Assembly (NCBI GenBank): GCA_009869945.1
Contig: WIXG01000172.1
Coordinates: 98,762-162,761 of the forward strand
DNA: 64,000 nt
From: Mesaphorura yosii
Taxonomy: Eukaryota; Arthropoda; Collembola; Poduromorpha; Tullbergiidae
Direction: 5' to 3'
A program made the position numbers and the translations under genes. The notes beneath the pieces are model-generated. The model was given only the letters and a program-made list of their open reading frames with translations. It was not told the DNA's origin and ran no database searches. This document shows positions 1-12,269 of the stretch, one piece after another (the first letter of the stretch is position 1; every line of letters begins with the position of its first letter).

Positions 1-67
1 TTCTTGTCTATTGCCTCTATTTTGAAGCGAAATTCTTAATCCCTGATTAGACAAGAGGATTTTGCAG

Positions 68-1071
68 TATGACATTGACGAGATGCTCTACAATGCAATT
101 TCTCCATTTCAACATATCCAAATTGCGCATTCCAAGACGTACGGGAATATGTTGATTCTGGATGGAGACCCAAGTAAGAATCCTTTTGCGTATACACAGA
201 CGTTTTTCTCAAAACTGTATCGTTTTGCGATTTCTGGCAGATCTTGCCGAATCAGATCTGATTTACACTGAATCAATAATGAGGCGCGGAGTGGAAGTCT
301 ATGAGGGAAAGGAAATTCTTCTTTTGGGCGGAGGAGACGGCGGACTGCTTCGAGAGCTTTTGAAGGAGAATCCGAAGCAAGTAACCATGATTGAGGTAGG
401 AAGATTAAAATATCATTTGTGACTCGAGTTCAAGTGCCTAATTAATGATGCCGCATATTGCGTCAATTCTAGATTGACGAAATGGTGATTGACGCGTGCA
501 AGAAACATCTACGAAGTGTCTGCGGCGACGTGCTGGACAATCTGTCTAGGGACAATTACGAGGTAAATTGATAAGTACCCCACACACTGAGGATTCCCGA
601 GGACTCCAATATTTATTCGTTCACTTTAATTAGATAATCATTGACGACTGCCTTCCTCATTTACTTCATCTGCGTGAGGCGGGCATCACATTTGACTACA
701 TTTTTGATGATCTGACAACAATCCCTGTCAATGGAAATACTGATGAAGATGTGAGCACATATTTTACGTAATCTGGTAATATTCGCGAAGCGGGATTTTA
801 ATTTGACGCGTCTGTCTAGAAATCATTGCTGGAGCTCCAGCAAAGTGTCCTGCAGTCTGCCTGCGCCTTGCTCAAGCCAAACACTGGAATACTGATGGCC
901 CATGGACCCGGAGCGTCAGGCCTTGATTCGACGAAGCTTTTCGAGGAGATTCTGTACAAGTCGGTCGGACCAACGTCGAAAATCAAGCTGAATAAGCAAA
1001 CTGTTTTTGTGCCGTCGTTCATGGAGAATTGGAGCTTTTACAAAGTCGAAGTTCAAAGTATCTACGCATAA
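68..1071 (+). CDS. SMS: Spermine synthase, 3' part (5' exons lie outside the window)
   Basis: Five exons join in phase: 68-173, 241-395, 473-562, 634-750 and 820-1071 (stop TAA). They give the C-terminal 239 residues. The enzyme transfers an aminopropyl group from decarboxylated S-adenosylmethionine to spermidine, making spermine in the cytosol. Seen in the sequence: the beta-barrel entry (YDIDE, then [12 protein letters not shown]), the [10 protein letters not shown] stretch made across the first junction, the cofactor loop LLLGGGDGG, the acidic [16 protein letters not shown] region made across the second junction, IIIDDC, and FDYIFDDLT. The last exon ends with [17 protein letters not shown], which resembles the end of animal SMS and is longer than in spermidine synthase. 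The N-terminal dimerisation domain is missing because the window begins inside the gene. A possible ATTAAA poly(A) signal is at 1158-1163. Confidence 0.93.
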
Positions 1072-4000
1072 AATTATCGCCAAGCCAAAACATCACGTAT
1101 CGAACGCATATGATTACCATTAACTTTACCACTATTATCTGTATTATTTTGCAGTTGATTAAACTTTGTACCATATTCATTCAGTTTCTTTCCGTGTTTA
1201 CTGACTGAATTTCCTCAATACACGATTGCGGGTTGTTTTCAGCCATGTGTTTGTATTTACTTTTTGCCGTGCCGAACCATTTACTGTCTTGCCTGGTCTC
1301 CGTCAATCACTCACAGCAGCAGAACACAAACACAACAATAACAAAAGAATACCGCAACAGGTGTACTGATAAATATTTGCCTTAGAGTCATGGCTGTGCT
1401 TTGTAGCAATTGTTTTACTGCTGCAGGCAAAAGAAACCCAGCTCAACTCAGAACTCCGCCTGCATTGAGACTGAGTCCAGAGAGTACCCAATTTCAATAA
1501 GGAATTTAAATGCGTCTGGCTCAGGCTGGCCTCTCGGGCACTTAAGATACTTAATAAGCAAGGCGAGTACAAGAGTACAAGTACAGCAGGTAAGAAAATT
1601 CTTCAGTTCAAAATCTCACGATGGTAATCGCAATCGTAGCCTCACTTTACGGCTGACACTGCTTTACAACAAGCAATCCACCTTCTTTTAATGAGACACT
1701 CAACAGCATCGGCATCAGCACCAGCATGTTAAAAGCTAGTGGATTCATCGTAGCAGAGATTCACTGCCACGGTCATTCAACTACCTACGCGAAACGCGAC
1801 TCATGCACTTGTACAGGATCGGAGCATCCGTACAACGCATGAATCCAAAATCCGCATCCCTCAGCCCAGGCATTGCAATTACAATTTCAACCTGTTCATC
1901 ATTTTAAAGCTCTGGCCGTGGCCGTAGCCATAAACCATAGCCATAATCTGTTAGTCTTCAGCCGCTGCCCTGTACTGTGTTGTACTGGCAGAATAATTTT
2001 GACAGATTTCCATTTATTTGTGAGCCTATTCAGTTAAATATTGACGATACTCGGCTACCTTCAAGTGTTACGTGAGTGTATTTCAAGCTTTAGTTCTGAC
2101 AATGCATAGAACATTGAATTTAAATCAGGGCAGAGCAAGCAATTAAAAGAAGTCATTCATTATCGCCGCAGCAAAGTTGCCGACAAATTGAATGAATATC
2201 ACATCATATGTTCAATTAGTTCATCGGTGTCCGTGTGTATTGATTAACCAATTCACCAGAATCAAGAATTGAACACCGCCTCAGCCTCCTATTAATAATT
2301 CACCGAGAAAGGTGGCCAATTACATAATTTGGAGCAGTCTGAGAGTTTGAATCCTTCATTAAGAGAAGAATCAGCAGCAGGGAATCAGAAAATAGCGTTG
2401 TGTCCATGAAACGTTGCAAGAATCTCGTCTTCTCAATGTAATTTAAAATCTTACGCATTTACAAAAGAAACGCAGCGACGACGCCGGGAACTGAACGGGA
2501 ACAAAACCTGCGTCAGTGACATTTCTGACTGAAAAGTCAAAGTCGTGACTTTGGGTTAGCGTTCACGCATTGATCAAAACAGGTTGTTGTTATTGATCGC
2601 AGTCGTACTCGGACAGTCTATTGTTTATCATCGTGCGAGAATCGTTTGGGGAATAATTAATTAAAATTACAGACAGCAGCAACAGCAGACGCCGTAAATC
2701 TAAGAAGTGTATGACCAAGCCAAGTTTCTATCTCATCTCAGCCCATACTTCATCCTCCGATTGTCATCTCCTTCGTCGTATCGCCAGTCACCGCATCGTA
2801 TCTTCGTGTGTCGTGTCTTCATATCATATGCTCATATGTGATGGTTTATTGCTTTGCGGATGCTGCTGCTTGTGTCTTTTGTCCATTGACCTGACTCTGA
2901 CGATTCCACACACTTGAAGCCTGAAGACTCGTACACAAAAAGAGTACGCACATTCCTATTGCCGACTATTGTTGCAGTGATTCTCGAGTGCAGTGCATAT
3001 TTTGATTGTTGTGTGTTGTCGGCTGGTTCATTCTTAAACTCAAAGTGTTAGCCTACTTTTACTCCACATCGCAGCACGGCGCGGCACGGTTTGCTCAAGA
3101 AATTTAAATTAATATTTTCAACAGTGCAGCCACCACTCCAAGAAAGTTGTTTCCCGGCAGTATTGTTTAACATTGTTGTAATTGTAAGAGTAATCGTAAT
3201 TTAATATGTAAAAGGGAAACGCGTACTCGTACTCGTCCTCATCGCGTAGTTCGTATTTGTATTATTCACATTTCGCATTCCAACCAGCCACGCCAAGCCA
3301 CGCCACGCGGACGAGCCTTCGATTGAGCTATTATTTGTAATTTGTATTACAACAATGCAATAATGAAGCATGTGAAACTCAAGAAACACGATACACGAAC
3401 GGCCTTAGCAGGGCACGGCAGAGCAAAAGGAAGAAGCGAAATTTTGAACAAGTGAATGGGATTTCGCATCGAATTCCTTTCTGTACAAGTTTCACTCACG
3501 AAACTCGCAACGCAGCGCAACACATGTCTGGGTACATTGTGCATGTGTTACAAATTGACATGAATCTGTTTACATTTACATTTTCATTTCACAAGTGCTT
3601 GTAAAATCAGCGTACCGCACCAAAGAACAAGTGGAAGAAGCGCAGTCACCAGTGTTCTTGTGAAACGGTTCCTTTTCCTGTGAAATTTATCCGGAAAGAG
3701 CCGGAATCGAAAAGTGCAGGCGCCCTTCTGACACAACCCGGCAGCAGCACGGCAGTCCACAGCCCAGAATTATTTTTAACAGAAGAAGCAGCAGGAACAG
3801 CGACCTTTTTGTCATGGTCCTTCGTCCGTTCGTCCTCAAAAGGGTCGTACAAAGCATTTATTGAGGCAACCATCCTCGTCAATGGTAAATTGAATTCATT
3901 GACCATAATTGTACGTCTTGGCTTGAGGCTTGGGTCGTCTGCATAATAACGGTTGAGTTCTCAATCACGACTTTTATGGAGATTGGCCACTGGCGTCCCT

Positions 4001-5255
4001 GAAATTCTCACATTACATTGCATTGAATTCATAAAAATGCTTAGTGCTTGGACTTGGAAGAAGCTTCTTTGTGCGTGAAAACATAGAAATTCTGTGAACA
4101 GATTAAAACATTCCGTGCTTCATGCCAAATGCTAAATGCCATGCGTTTGGCATTTGAAAACTGATTGACACAGTTTACGAGTAGAATTCAGTGCGTAGGC
4201 ACGCGAACTCTGTTAAGTCATGAAGTTAAGCTGAGTTTGCACTCGCTGGAAAAAATTACTGGAGTTTTGAAGGCCAGATTACCTGCTGACACTGATGCTG
4301 AAGCTGCCTTAATTGCCCTGCCAAGCCATAACCATAATAATAAATTGCAATTACGTATTATATGCCCTTATACAGATAAAAAATCTCACTACTACGCTTA
4401 CAAAGTACAGCAGGGAATAATACATTCCACATGTGCGCACGCTATACACTAATTTACATACGGAATAAGTATAAGTACGTTCATGTGAATCTGTGAATGT
4501 AGAATTCGAATTCACAACTTAGCCGAGCAGAGCAGGAGCAAAACTTGATTCTGATTTGCTGTTTCTTGTTTGTGCTGTGGCCGAGTTCAGACATTCAGAA
4601 ATTATCGAAGAGGAAAGACTTCTTTTGTTTTGTTTCTTCGTAATCGCAAGAAATCGCAATCAAGCTTGAAAGACAGGACAAGTGAAATACAACACTAACA
4701 CGACGATCGACGACGAGATACAAGTTGTAAACGAAAGTGAACGTGACAAGAGGTCTCACCAAGACTACAAGACGTCCGCGTCAGCAGCGAATCCAATCGA
4801 CAGAGTCAGTCTGCCTTGACTAGTTGTTGTCGTGCATATGTTATATATGCAGTATTGTGCGGTGCAGTAATTAACAGATTTCGAAGATTACAACACGGAA
4901 TCAGAGAGCAGATGGATTATCGAAAGTGAAAATTAAATAATTAATAAGAAATTATCGATATTTGATATTTATGAGGCGAAGTGTTCAATAAATCGCCAAC
5001 TGGGAGCTATCAACTGAAATCTCAAGAGTGAGTCTCAGGAGTCAAGCTCTACAAGCCAGAAAAAGTGAAAGCAGTCGGTGGTCGGCGCAGTTCACATCGA
5101 TAGTTTGGAATCGATCAACTGTTCATCTCAACTCGGTCTGGTCGGGCAAAACTGGCAATAATCACTTATGTATGGATTTGACAAGGAACCTGGGTTCGGA
5201 GGAGTAGTCATTGTCTTCCAGGGGTAGAAGCACGTGAAGGATTCTTCCAATTCCA
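1072..5255. other. Intergenic region and probable 5' flank of the RalGDS-like gene
   Basis: No ORF here resembles a protein, and no tRNA-like A/B box pair was seen. The stretch is moderately AT-rich with scattered CAG-rich patches. A short inverted repeat (AAATGCCA at 4134-4141 against TGGCATTT at 4148-4155) is the only local structure noted. The promoter and 5' UTR of the next gene should lie in the right part, but no convincing TATA/initiator pair could be picked. Confidence 0.5.
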
Positions 5256-8200
5256 ATGGACCCGGCGGATTCTCCAAATCCAGGAAATGTAAGTGCGTCT
5301 CAATTTTCGAAACCTGCAACCTTATCCAGAGACAATGAGTCATAGCGACAACAGCAGCAAACAGACGTGATTCATGTTGTATGAATAATGAGGATCTAAT
5401 TAGTTATTTTTATCATTTCCCTGAAACACTGGAGGAAAGATACCTATCGCGCCAGCCGAGTGTCGTGCGAGGCTTTATCATAAAGCGTGCACTGCATGAA
5501 AACCATGAGCCCAGACTAATTATGACATGACATGTAATTAAAGAGTCATGTTGACTTTGACATGTATTCGTGAGAATCTGCTGCGGCTACGCGGATGATG
5601 AGAACCAGAAAGGCCAATCTGTCATCCACTTCATGGGAAATGATTCCAGACAACTTCCCAAAGACAAGACTATATAAGAGGTCTCACATTAGAATTTTAT
5701 TATTAGCCTGAGAAGAGTTTATAACTTTCAAGAAGGATAATTTACAAAGAGAAGGTTTTATAACGATTACATTACAGTCAAAGTTTTGAAGGTGATTCTC
5801 CAAACCGCCGGGCGTCTGATGTTGATTTTGAACGAAAACATCTTCTTTCTAGCTTCTGTGATTCTGCGCTCGTTGGTGGGACTCTTCATTGGGCCGTATG
5901 CTAAGTTCAGTTAAGGGTCGGAACTCGATCCAGCCTCAGTTGAATGCGCTTCTTCGCAGTAGCCTTGATTCCTCGAATTGATTTCCAAGCGCGTTTGGAT
6001 TTCTTGAAGAGGGAGTACTTTGTTTCTGCGAACAAGTTTTCCGGTGGTGTAGATGGTGCAATCAGACACTTAGTTTCAGAATCATTTTCCAATTGCAACA
6101 TGTGAAAATAAATCAATTCTTCTGTCAATTCATGCGCTAGTTGTTCCAGAACCAGGAGCTTCCTCATTTGCTCAGTGGGATCCTTCACCTCCTCGAGGTT
6201 TCTCTGCTTTCTCAACCGTGCCCGCAAGAACACTATTGTCGAGTTTGGCGTCTCCGATTCCGACGTCATAAAACCCAAATTCAGTCGATGGTAGTTTCCA
6301 GTCTGAACTTCTTCAACCAACTTAGAATTCGGCGTGATTTCCGGAGAATCCGCTTAGCAGCGTCCTTAACTGGTCGTATTCATACTTCAAGTGCACGTGC
6401 TCCGTCGCGTGCCTTGCGCAAGTTTGTCTTGGCTCAATCGTGATCTGCTCTGTTCGCCTTGCATCGGGTTTAAGTTTCTTCTCGGCATAAACAATCGGCG
6501 GTGATTGGAGAATATTCCACGCCGGGACAACTGGAACCTCTGTTAAATTCTGAGCGGACGGGGTTGAACTGTCTTGAAGCGCATGGCCATGGATGGCGGA
6601 GGTCGACCAGGTCGATGATGAAAGACGTTGTCCACGTTTCCAATTTGTGCCAACCTTCTCTTCTTGATAGGCGACTGGAGCTGGAACACAATCTAATAGT
6701 TTCTGAAAGGATGAGGTGTTGGACGACTTGTCCACGATGGCGCTATTCTAGCCTTTTACCTTTTCCCAACTCCACTTCATCTTCAGGAGTCTGAAAATGC
6801 GATGAATGGCCATGTACTATTGCGGCCGCTGGCCCGGGAACCGGAAGTTCTGTTTTGTTGACATTGACATTCCTTCGAAATGCGGGAGGCTTGGGTTTAG
6901 GCGCAACCCAAATCGACTCCATTTCACGTGTGTGCGGGTGAAGAAAACTTTATCAGTTTGCCGAGTACCGCTCCACAGCTTGCTTGCAGTTATTCAAAGT
7001 CGTTAGAGCTAGTAAAATCATGCAAGATAAGAGCTGAAGTAGCATGGTTTTTGGTCCACCCAAAATTAATGAACGCTACGATGCAGTTAACTCGCCTTGG
7101 AGACAAAAAATACAGGTCCCCCATATCATACCAGGAAATTATACGGCAAAATGAAAGATTAGAAGAGAAACGACGGCACCAATAACTTTATTACAAGTGA
7201 GCGTTAATTAACAACAATGAACAATTTATTAACCACAACTTATGCCAATATAAGTTAAATATAAATGTGTCACGGGCTTCAGAACTGCTCCATGCTCTCC
7301 TCCAAATTGATTCACTCGAAAAAAACATTTTCCGCCCAGTTGGGAAAAATGTTGTTTATTTTCACGCTAATTGGTAAGTGAGCGAACTTTATTATATAAT
7401 TTACTAGCGTTCATTAACTTTGGGTCCACCCCTGTCTCGAGAATGTGCAAGTACAACAAAATGTACCAGTGAATAGTTACTAAGGTTGTCTCATTTTAAT
7501 TATTGAACTCCTCCTCCTCAAGAGCACATTGAATTGAGCCAAAATATTTCATATTTTACGTCTTGTTGCAGGAAGGCTCAAGGCACTGGGGAGAAGAAGT
7601 CGAGGAGGACGCTGTCTGGGGAGTGTACTTAAAGAAAGTCCGCTACCAGAGACCTTCGTCAATTGTGCAGATTGTGCAGCCTGCCGGTGGGCACCATCAT
7701 GGTGGAAGGCATAATAACTACAACACGAACGGGACCAGCAATCTCGGAGGCCATGTCCTCGTCTATAATCACCAGCCTCATGTTCAAAGAAAGCCCACTA
7801 CTCGCCCGCACAAGAAATACTCGACATCAACCTCAGATTACACTCATGACGGTGGTCGTGGCGCCGGGAGCGGACGAGCCATGCGAGAAATTGGCGAAGA
7901 TCAGGTGGACGGGCCAGGGGATGATGACAACGGCGAGATTGCCCACTTGATGTGGGAAACCGTCAAGATTCGTGTACTTCGAGCTGGATCCTTACGCAAA
8001 ATTATTGAGGCCATTGCAAACGAAGACTCTGACGTTCAGGTCAAGCCCGTTGAACTTGAGAAAATTGTAATTGAGCAATTGAATTGATTCAAATAATTCA
8101 ATTGCTTTCTTGGTTTCGGTATTTGCAGGCTACGCACTTGAGCGTCTTTCTAGCAACTTACCGTGCCTTCGCCACTCCACAAGATGTGATTCACGATATT

Positions 8201-10396
8201 TTCCAGATTTATCGGGGCTCGAAGTCAGAATTGCTGACAAAGTAAGATTTTTCACTCACGCCTCGGTTCATGCGATACATTTCCCAAAATAATCATTTTG
8301 GTACACCTTTTCAGGGCAATGCTGGACTGTCTCAACGTCTGGCTCGACTCGTACTCTGAAGACTTTGAACCGGGTGCCGACGGCTACGATTGTCTGCGAA
8401 AATTAATCCTGCCTTTTGCTCAAGAAGAGTCTCTGACATCGTTAGCACTCAAAATTCAATACAAACTGCGGTCGAGGAGAAAAATGAAGAAGTCCGTCTC
8501 AGTTCATTCACTGCGCACATACTCGCCTTTGAATATTAAACTCTACACGCTGCACGCGATACCCGAAACTCATTTCGCTCAACAATTAACCTACTCTGAT
8601 AAGGAACTCTTCTTGAATTTGCGTGTGTGGGAATGCCTTGGTGGTCTGTGGAAGCGAAGATGTGGCTGCGCCTCAGTTGTGGCGACGGTCGAACAATTCA
8701 ATGCTCTCAGCGGGCGTGTCGTAGCCACAATTTTGCTGGATGGGCTCGCAACACTTCATCAAAGAGCGAAGATTGTGGACAAATGGATTCGAATTGCACA
8801 GGTAAATTGCCCTTTGCCTTTGCCCGAAAAGAGCCGTTTCTAGAAAATTTATGACAAATCATTTTGAATTTTAGGAGCTTCGCGTTCTCAAGAACTTCTC
8901 ATCACTCAAGGCCATAATCTCCGCGCTGGAGTCAAACCCAATATTTCGCCTCACAAAAGTGTGGCAACTGATTTCAAAAGACAGGCTTGTAATTTACTCA
9001 CAACTCGCGCAGATATTCTCCGAAGAAAATAACCGCATGGCACAAAGAAGCATTCTGGAAGCTGAAGGCACTGCAAAGTTTTCGACATCAGCCGTTGCCG
9101 TATCGAGAAATCCGAAGGACAAAAATCGTTTCTTCTCCCGTGCTGTTAAGGGTGGTGCTGGTGGCCAAGGTACACTGACCAGAGACCACGGGAAACGTGG
9201 CCCTTCAATTGAGTATGACTCGCCCAATGGTACAATTCCTTACTTGGGAACATTTCTGACTGATTTGACATTCATCGACGCTGCCATTCCCGACCGAGTT
9301 CGTAATAATCTGCACAACTTTGACAAACGAAAGAAAGAGTTTGAGATTCTTGCGCAGGTGAGTCAAATTGTTTGGTCTTTGCAACTGTTGGAGAGTTTCT
9401 CGATGTTGAATTTTCTTCTGTTACAGTTAAAATTACTTCAAGGCTCGGCCAAAGGCTATCGATTGGAAGAGGATCCTTACTTTACATTATGGTTCAATTC
9501 GCTAATGGTGCTGGATGACAAGGCCGCGTACGAGCTCTCTTTAACAATTCAACACGAAAAGACGCCAATTAAAGGGCATCGTAAGAGCGATTCATTTGCT
9601 TCAAACTCGTCGTCTGAGAATCCGGATGGAGTAATACAGAGAAAGGTACGTGCAAAGTGTTAGTGAAAACTTAAGTTTGTTGCACATGAACTAAATCACG
9701 ATCTCGCCTTGACTTTCAATTCGCAATTCGCAGGGCTCAATTCCAAGCTCAAACGAGAGCTCGTCGCTGTTTTACACAAACAACGTAATCACAAATGGCA
9801 ACGTAAGCGTCGCAACCAGAAATAGCACTGGAAGCAACAACAGCAGCAGCAACAGTCTGCTTTCTCCGTCAACGTCCTCTGCCAACATCAATGCAAAGTC
9901 ACCTCCGCCTCATGCAGCAAGCCCTTCCGGCTCCGCTGCGGCGGCGAGTGCAATACTACCACCGACCGAGACATCAATCGTGGTCAAAGTCTCGTCCCCA
10001 TCGAAAGATGCAATCATGTACAAATCAATTTTGATCGGCAACTCTGACCACACACTTCAAGTTATCAGCCAAGCGCTTGACAAACTCGACTTGACACCAG
10101 CTGACCCGAAGAAATACAACCTCGTTCAAATCTTGCCACACAAAGAACTCAAGTTTCCTATCAATGCTAACATATTTTATGCGCTGGACACGTCGAGCTC
10201 AACGCCCGGAGATATTAGACTGGAAGTCAGAGCGATTTGCGGCAACATGGGCGCTCCGAAACCACCGGAACCAATTCTGAGTTTAAGCGGCAGCAATAAT
10301 AATAATGATGCTCAGAAACTTTCACTTAACAGCAGCCACACGAGCAGTGGAAGTGGATTGACGAACGGAAACGCTACAAATAGTAAAAGCTATTAG
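5256..10396 (+). CDS. Ral guanine nucleotide dissociation stimulator (RalGDS/RGL family)
   Basis: Seven coding exons: 5256-5288, 7572-8039, 8129-8241, 8315-8801, 8875-9357, 9427-9645 and 9734-10396, about 821 residues, all junctions in phase. The family activates Ral GTPases at membranes downstream of Ras. The start ATG at 5256 has an in-frame stop just upstream (5235). Exon 2 opens with GSRHWGEEVEEDAVWGVYLK, the element before the exchange module in RalGDS/RGL. A His/Asn/Gly-rich insert (HHHGG, NNYNTNG) follows. The RalGEF-N (REM) segment starts at about residue 140 (VKIRVLRAGSLRKIIEAI) and continues as LSVFLATYRAF. The CDC25-type catalytic domain covers about 280-530, with HFAQQLTYSDKELF, NFSSLKAIISALES and GTIPYLGTFLTDL. 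A Ser/Asn-rich linker leads to the C-terminal Ras-association domain (about 680-775, MYKSILIGNSDHTLQVISQAL). Intron 9358-9426 is a multiple of three and open, so a naive ORF reads through it. AATAAA is at 10575-10580. Intron 1 (2.3 kb) contains other candidate genes. Confidence 0.93.
5907..6922 (-). CDS. Uncharacterised protein nested antisense in RalGDS-like intron 1
   Basis: Not assigned to a family. Exon 1 (6922-6760) starts ATG and encodes a Pro/Lys-rich N-terminus (MESIWVAPKPKPPAFRRNVN). A canonical donor (G|GTAAAAG) joins in phase to an acceptor ending ...CTATTAG, giving exon 2 from 6692 (DCVPAPVAYQEEKVG). That frame stays open to a TAA at 6322, ending ...GFSGNHAEF. The downstream frame (from 6320 or 6302 to 5907) is offset by one and encodes about 135 residues with a charged, probably helical stretch (RARLRKQRNLEEVKDPTEQM) and a basic tail (KKSKRAWKSIRGIKATAKKR). 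The two parts connect either by a weak phase-0 intron (CAC|GTGCAC at about 6397 to an AG at 6321 or 6303), or by a one-base frameshift near 6322-6326. The second reading gives a natural-looking ...EFKLVEEVQTG. The length would be about 290-310 residues. Composition and consistent phase at the first junction argue for a real or recently lost gene. Function is unknown. Confidence 0.55.
7044..7185 (+). pseudogene. Tiny ORF (about 46 residues) with a one-base offset in an A6 run
   Basis: ATG at 7044 opens MVFGPPKINERYDAVNSPWR, then reaches QK and an A6 run at 7105-7110. In the genomic frame it soon ends (36 residues). If one A were absent the protein would continue into the next frame as KYRSPISYQEIIRQNERLEE and stop at 7183-7185. 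Both halves have strongly protein-like composition and adjoin exactly at the homopolymer. This suggests an indel error in the assembly, a recent pseudogene, or a programmed slip. It lies 121 bp upstream of and divergent from the antisense gene starting at 6922, so the two could share a promoter. The product is not recognised; a small soluble or mitochondrial protein is possible but unproven. Confidence 0.4.
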
Positions 10397-10645
10397 GAAA
10401 TACAATTAACTCAGGTGGAATTCTCAAACCTTAAAAGGGATCTGTGATAAATTCTTTGAATACTGAGTACATAAATGAATTTATCAATGAATGCAAGTAC
10501 CTCAGGCTTAAACATGCTGTTAGAATATATTAGAAATGAGAAATAACTTGTATTTTGTTTAATGAAGTATACTCAATAAAAATGACATTCTATATTGACT
10601 GTAACATTGCTTGTTAATCATTTCACCCTCTGGCGACGCAAGTGC
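10397..10645. other. Convergent 3' ends of the RalGDS-like gene and MRPS11
   Basis: Only 249 bp separate the two stop codons. The RalGDS-like AATAAA is at 10575-10580. No minus-strand AATAAA lies before it; the nearest minus ATTAAA is at about 10559-10564. The two 3' UTRs therefore probably overlap. Confidence 0.6.
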
Positions 10646-11428
10646 CTATAATTTTCGTTGCTTCTTCGCACGTGGAGGATAAAAGCTTATTCTAGTTGTA
10701 TCAGTCACTGAAACTACGTCCATTCCAGCCATTTGGAGGCCTTTTACTGAGCTAATGCGTCCTGGCCCCAGTCCTTGTACTACGACGCGAATAGTTTTAA
10801 CGCCTTTCTCCTTCAGCATCTGCAATTTGAACGGAACTTGAAGTCAGACGAATAGCGCAGCCAAAGCTGTAAAAACTGAGATGGATCGCTGGTTGACTTA
10901 CATTAGCGTGTGTAATTGCTGTGGCTTGGGCTGCAATGTTTGTCCCTTTCCTTGTATTCTTAAAGCCTTCCAGCCCACATGTCCGAAGAGCTAAGTGCTT
11001 GTGAGAGTGAGCCTTCACGGTTAACATGATTGTGTTATTCGGTGTCGCCTTGATGTGGCAAATTGGCAGGTCGTCGAATCTGATGCCATTAAACACTCTG
11101 TTGGGTGTCAGGTGGTCAGGAAACATATCGTCTTTGCTGTAATTAGAAAATTGCCAGTTCAACTGCTGTTGTGAAATGAAACCTTCATGAAGGCCAGCCA
11201 GCAAAATTGAGAACTTTACCTTCTAGAAATTAGGTCAATGTCCATTACAGTTTCTCCTTGGTTGCCCATGTCTTTGCGAGGAGTGGACTGGATCAGTTCT
11301 CTTCTGTCGTCTGCCTTCCACCGCATGGAGCCGATCGGGCTTAGGCAGGAATTGCATAACGCACCGTTGACTTGAATTAATGAGGAAAGTGCGCGCGTGT
11401 ATTTTGTTAACATCTTCTGGACAATCAT
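10646..11428 (-). CDS. MRPS11: Mitochondrial small-subunit ribosomal protein uS11m
   Basis: Three exons on the minus strand join in phase: 11428-11220, 11136-10902 and 10819-10646 (TAG), giving 205 residues. The protein binds the platform of the mitochondrial 28S subunit near the mRNA exit site. The uS11 core is clear: GIRFDDLPICHIKATPNNT, the motif RKGTNIAAQATAITHAN, then KTIRVVVQGLGPGR and a basic C-terminus (PPRAKKQRKL). The first exon supplies a basic, poorly conserved N-terminus (MIVQKMLTKYTRALSSL) suited to be a mitochondrial targeting peptide. Both introns are short (83 and 82 bp). It is divergent from the SNX3-like gene (841 bp between start codons), so a shared promoter region is possible. 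Confidence 0.94.
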
Positions 11429-12269
11429 TCTCTCTTGATGCTAATACTCCGTGAACTTAGTTAACTAACATCCAAAAGTATAATCCGCTTCTAGTCTCAC
11501 TTCGACCCAAAGTCACTGAAAAATGCAACTCAAATTAGATTTCGACGCAGGTGCAGTGCTCACGCATATTTCAGTTGATTCTAGAAAGCGTTACTGAATT
11601 CTCTTCGTTCGGAATTAGATTAAAGGAGATAAACATACAGGGTAAGCGTTTCACTGGTTAATTATTGCAACTTGGAGTGGAGAACTTTTGTCACTTGCCA
11701 ACAAGAAGTCTGCTAAAGTTTAGCAATGGATTGTGTACGGTTTCGCCGCTTTTTGTTCTTTTCCGCTCGCAGGCTTTAACACGGAGAGCATTGGACTTTA
11801 CAGTTTCGCAGCGAATCGCATAGCACCGAACAGATGGATTGTTCTACGAAAGTTAAATGGGCGGTGCAGCAGGAGCAGCAGCACACAATTTACATTTTTG
11901 CTGCATAATTCGTCTACGTAGACTTGTGCTCGTCATCAGTGTAATTTATAATTAATTAACTTGTTCAGAGGTTAACAGGCTAATGCTCGCAGTTCCCCTT
12001 GGTTTAGGATTTCAGCAGAGACGTGCTGCTTTTTAGGAAAGCAACACCCAAGTATTAATCGCTTGCAAATCGTAAAATACAGTAAACGGTTTGCGCATTC
12101 TGGGCTAATACGTCTCATAATTGTACTTTAGATTAGATTCAGATAAGATTTTGCTGCTTACTATTAACAAGATCCTGTGCGTACCTTACTAGTTCTTACT
12201 TTTTCTACTACTTACTGAAATTCAAAACTGCTGGCACCAGTCGAAGGATCCAAGATCTAGGCCTAAATC
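11429..12269. other. Head-to-head intergenic region between MRPS11 and the SNX3-like gene
   Basis: 841 bp without a coding signal, serving as the upstream region of both divergent housekeeping genes. No TATA box is obvious, as is usual for such genes. Confidence 0.5.

Larger units (their letters stand above)
5289..7571. other. RalGDS-like intron 1, host to nested ORFs
   Basis: This intron runs from GTAAGT at 5289 to TTGTTGCAG ending at 7571. It is some 25 times longer than the other introns of the gene. It holds the antisense gene at 5907-6922 and the small sense ORF at 7044-7185. A TATATAAG string at 5671-5678 has no convincing initiator downstream on the plus strand. The rest (about 5290-5900 and 7190-7570) shows no coding signal. 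Confidence 0.7.

Noticed and set aside
4134-4155. AAATGCCA/TGGCATTT inverted repeat
   Set aside because: Only 8-bp arms in a region of repeated ATGCCAAATG words; expected by chance in this composition.
5671-5678. TATATAAG as an alternative promoter in RalGDS-like intron 1
   Set aside because: No initiator at the right distance and no start exon that splices in phase into exon 2 was found.
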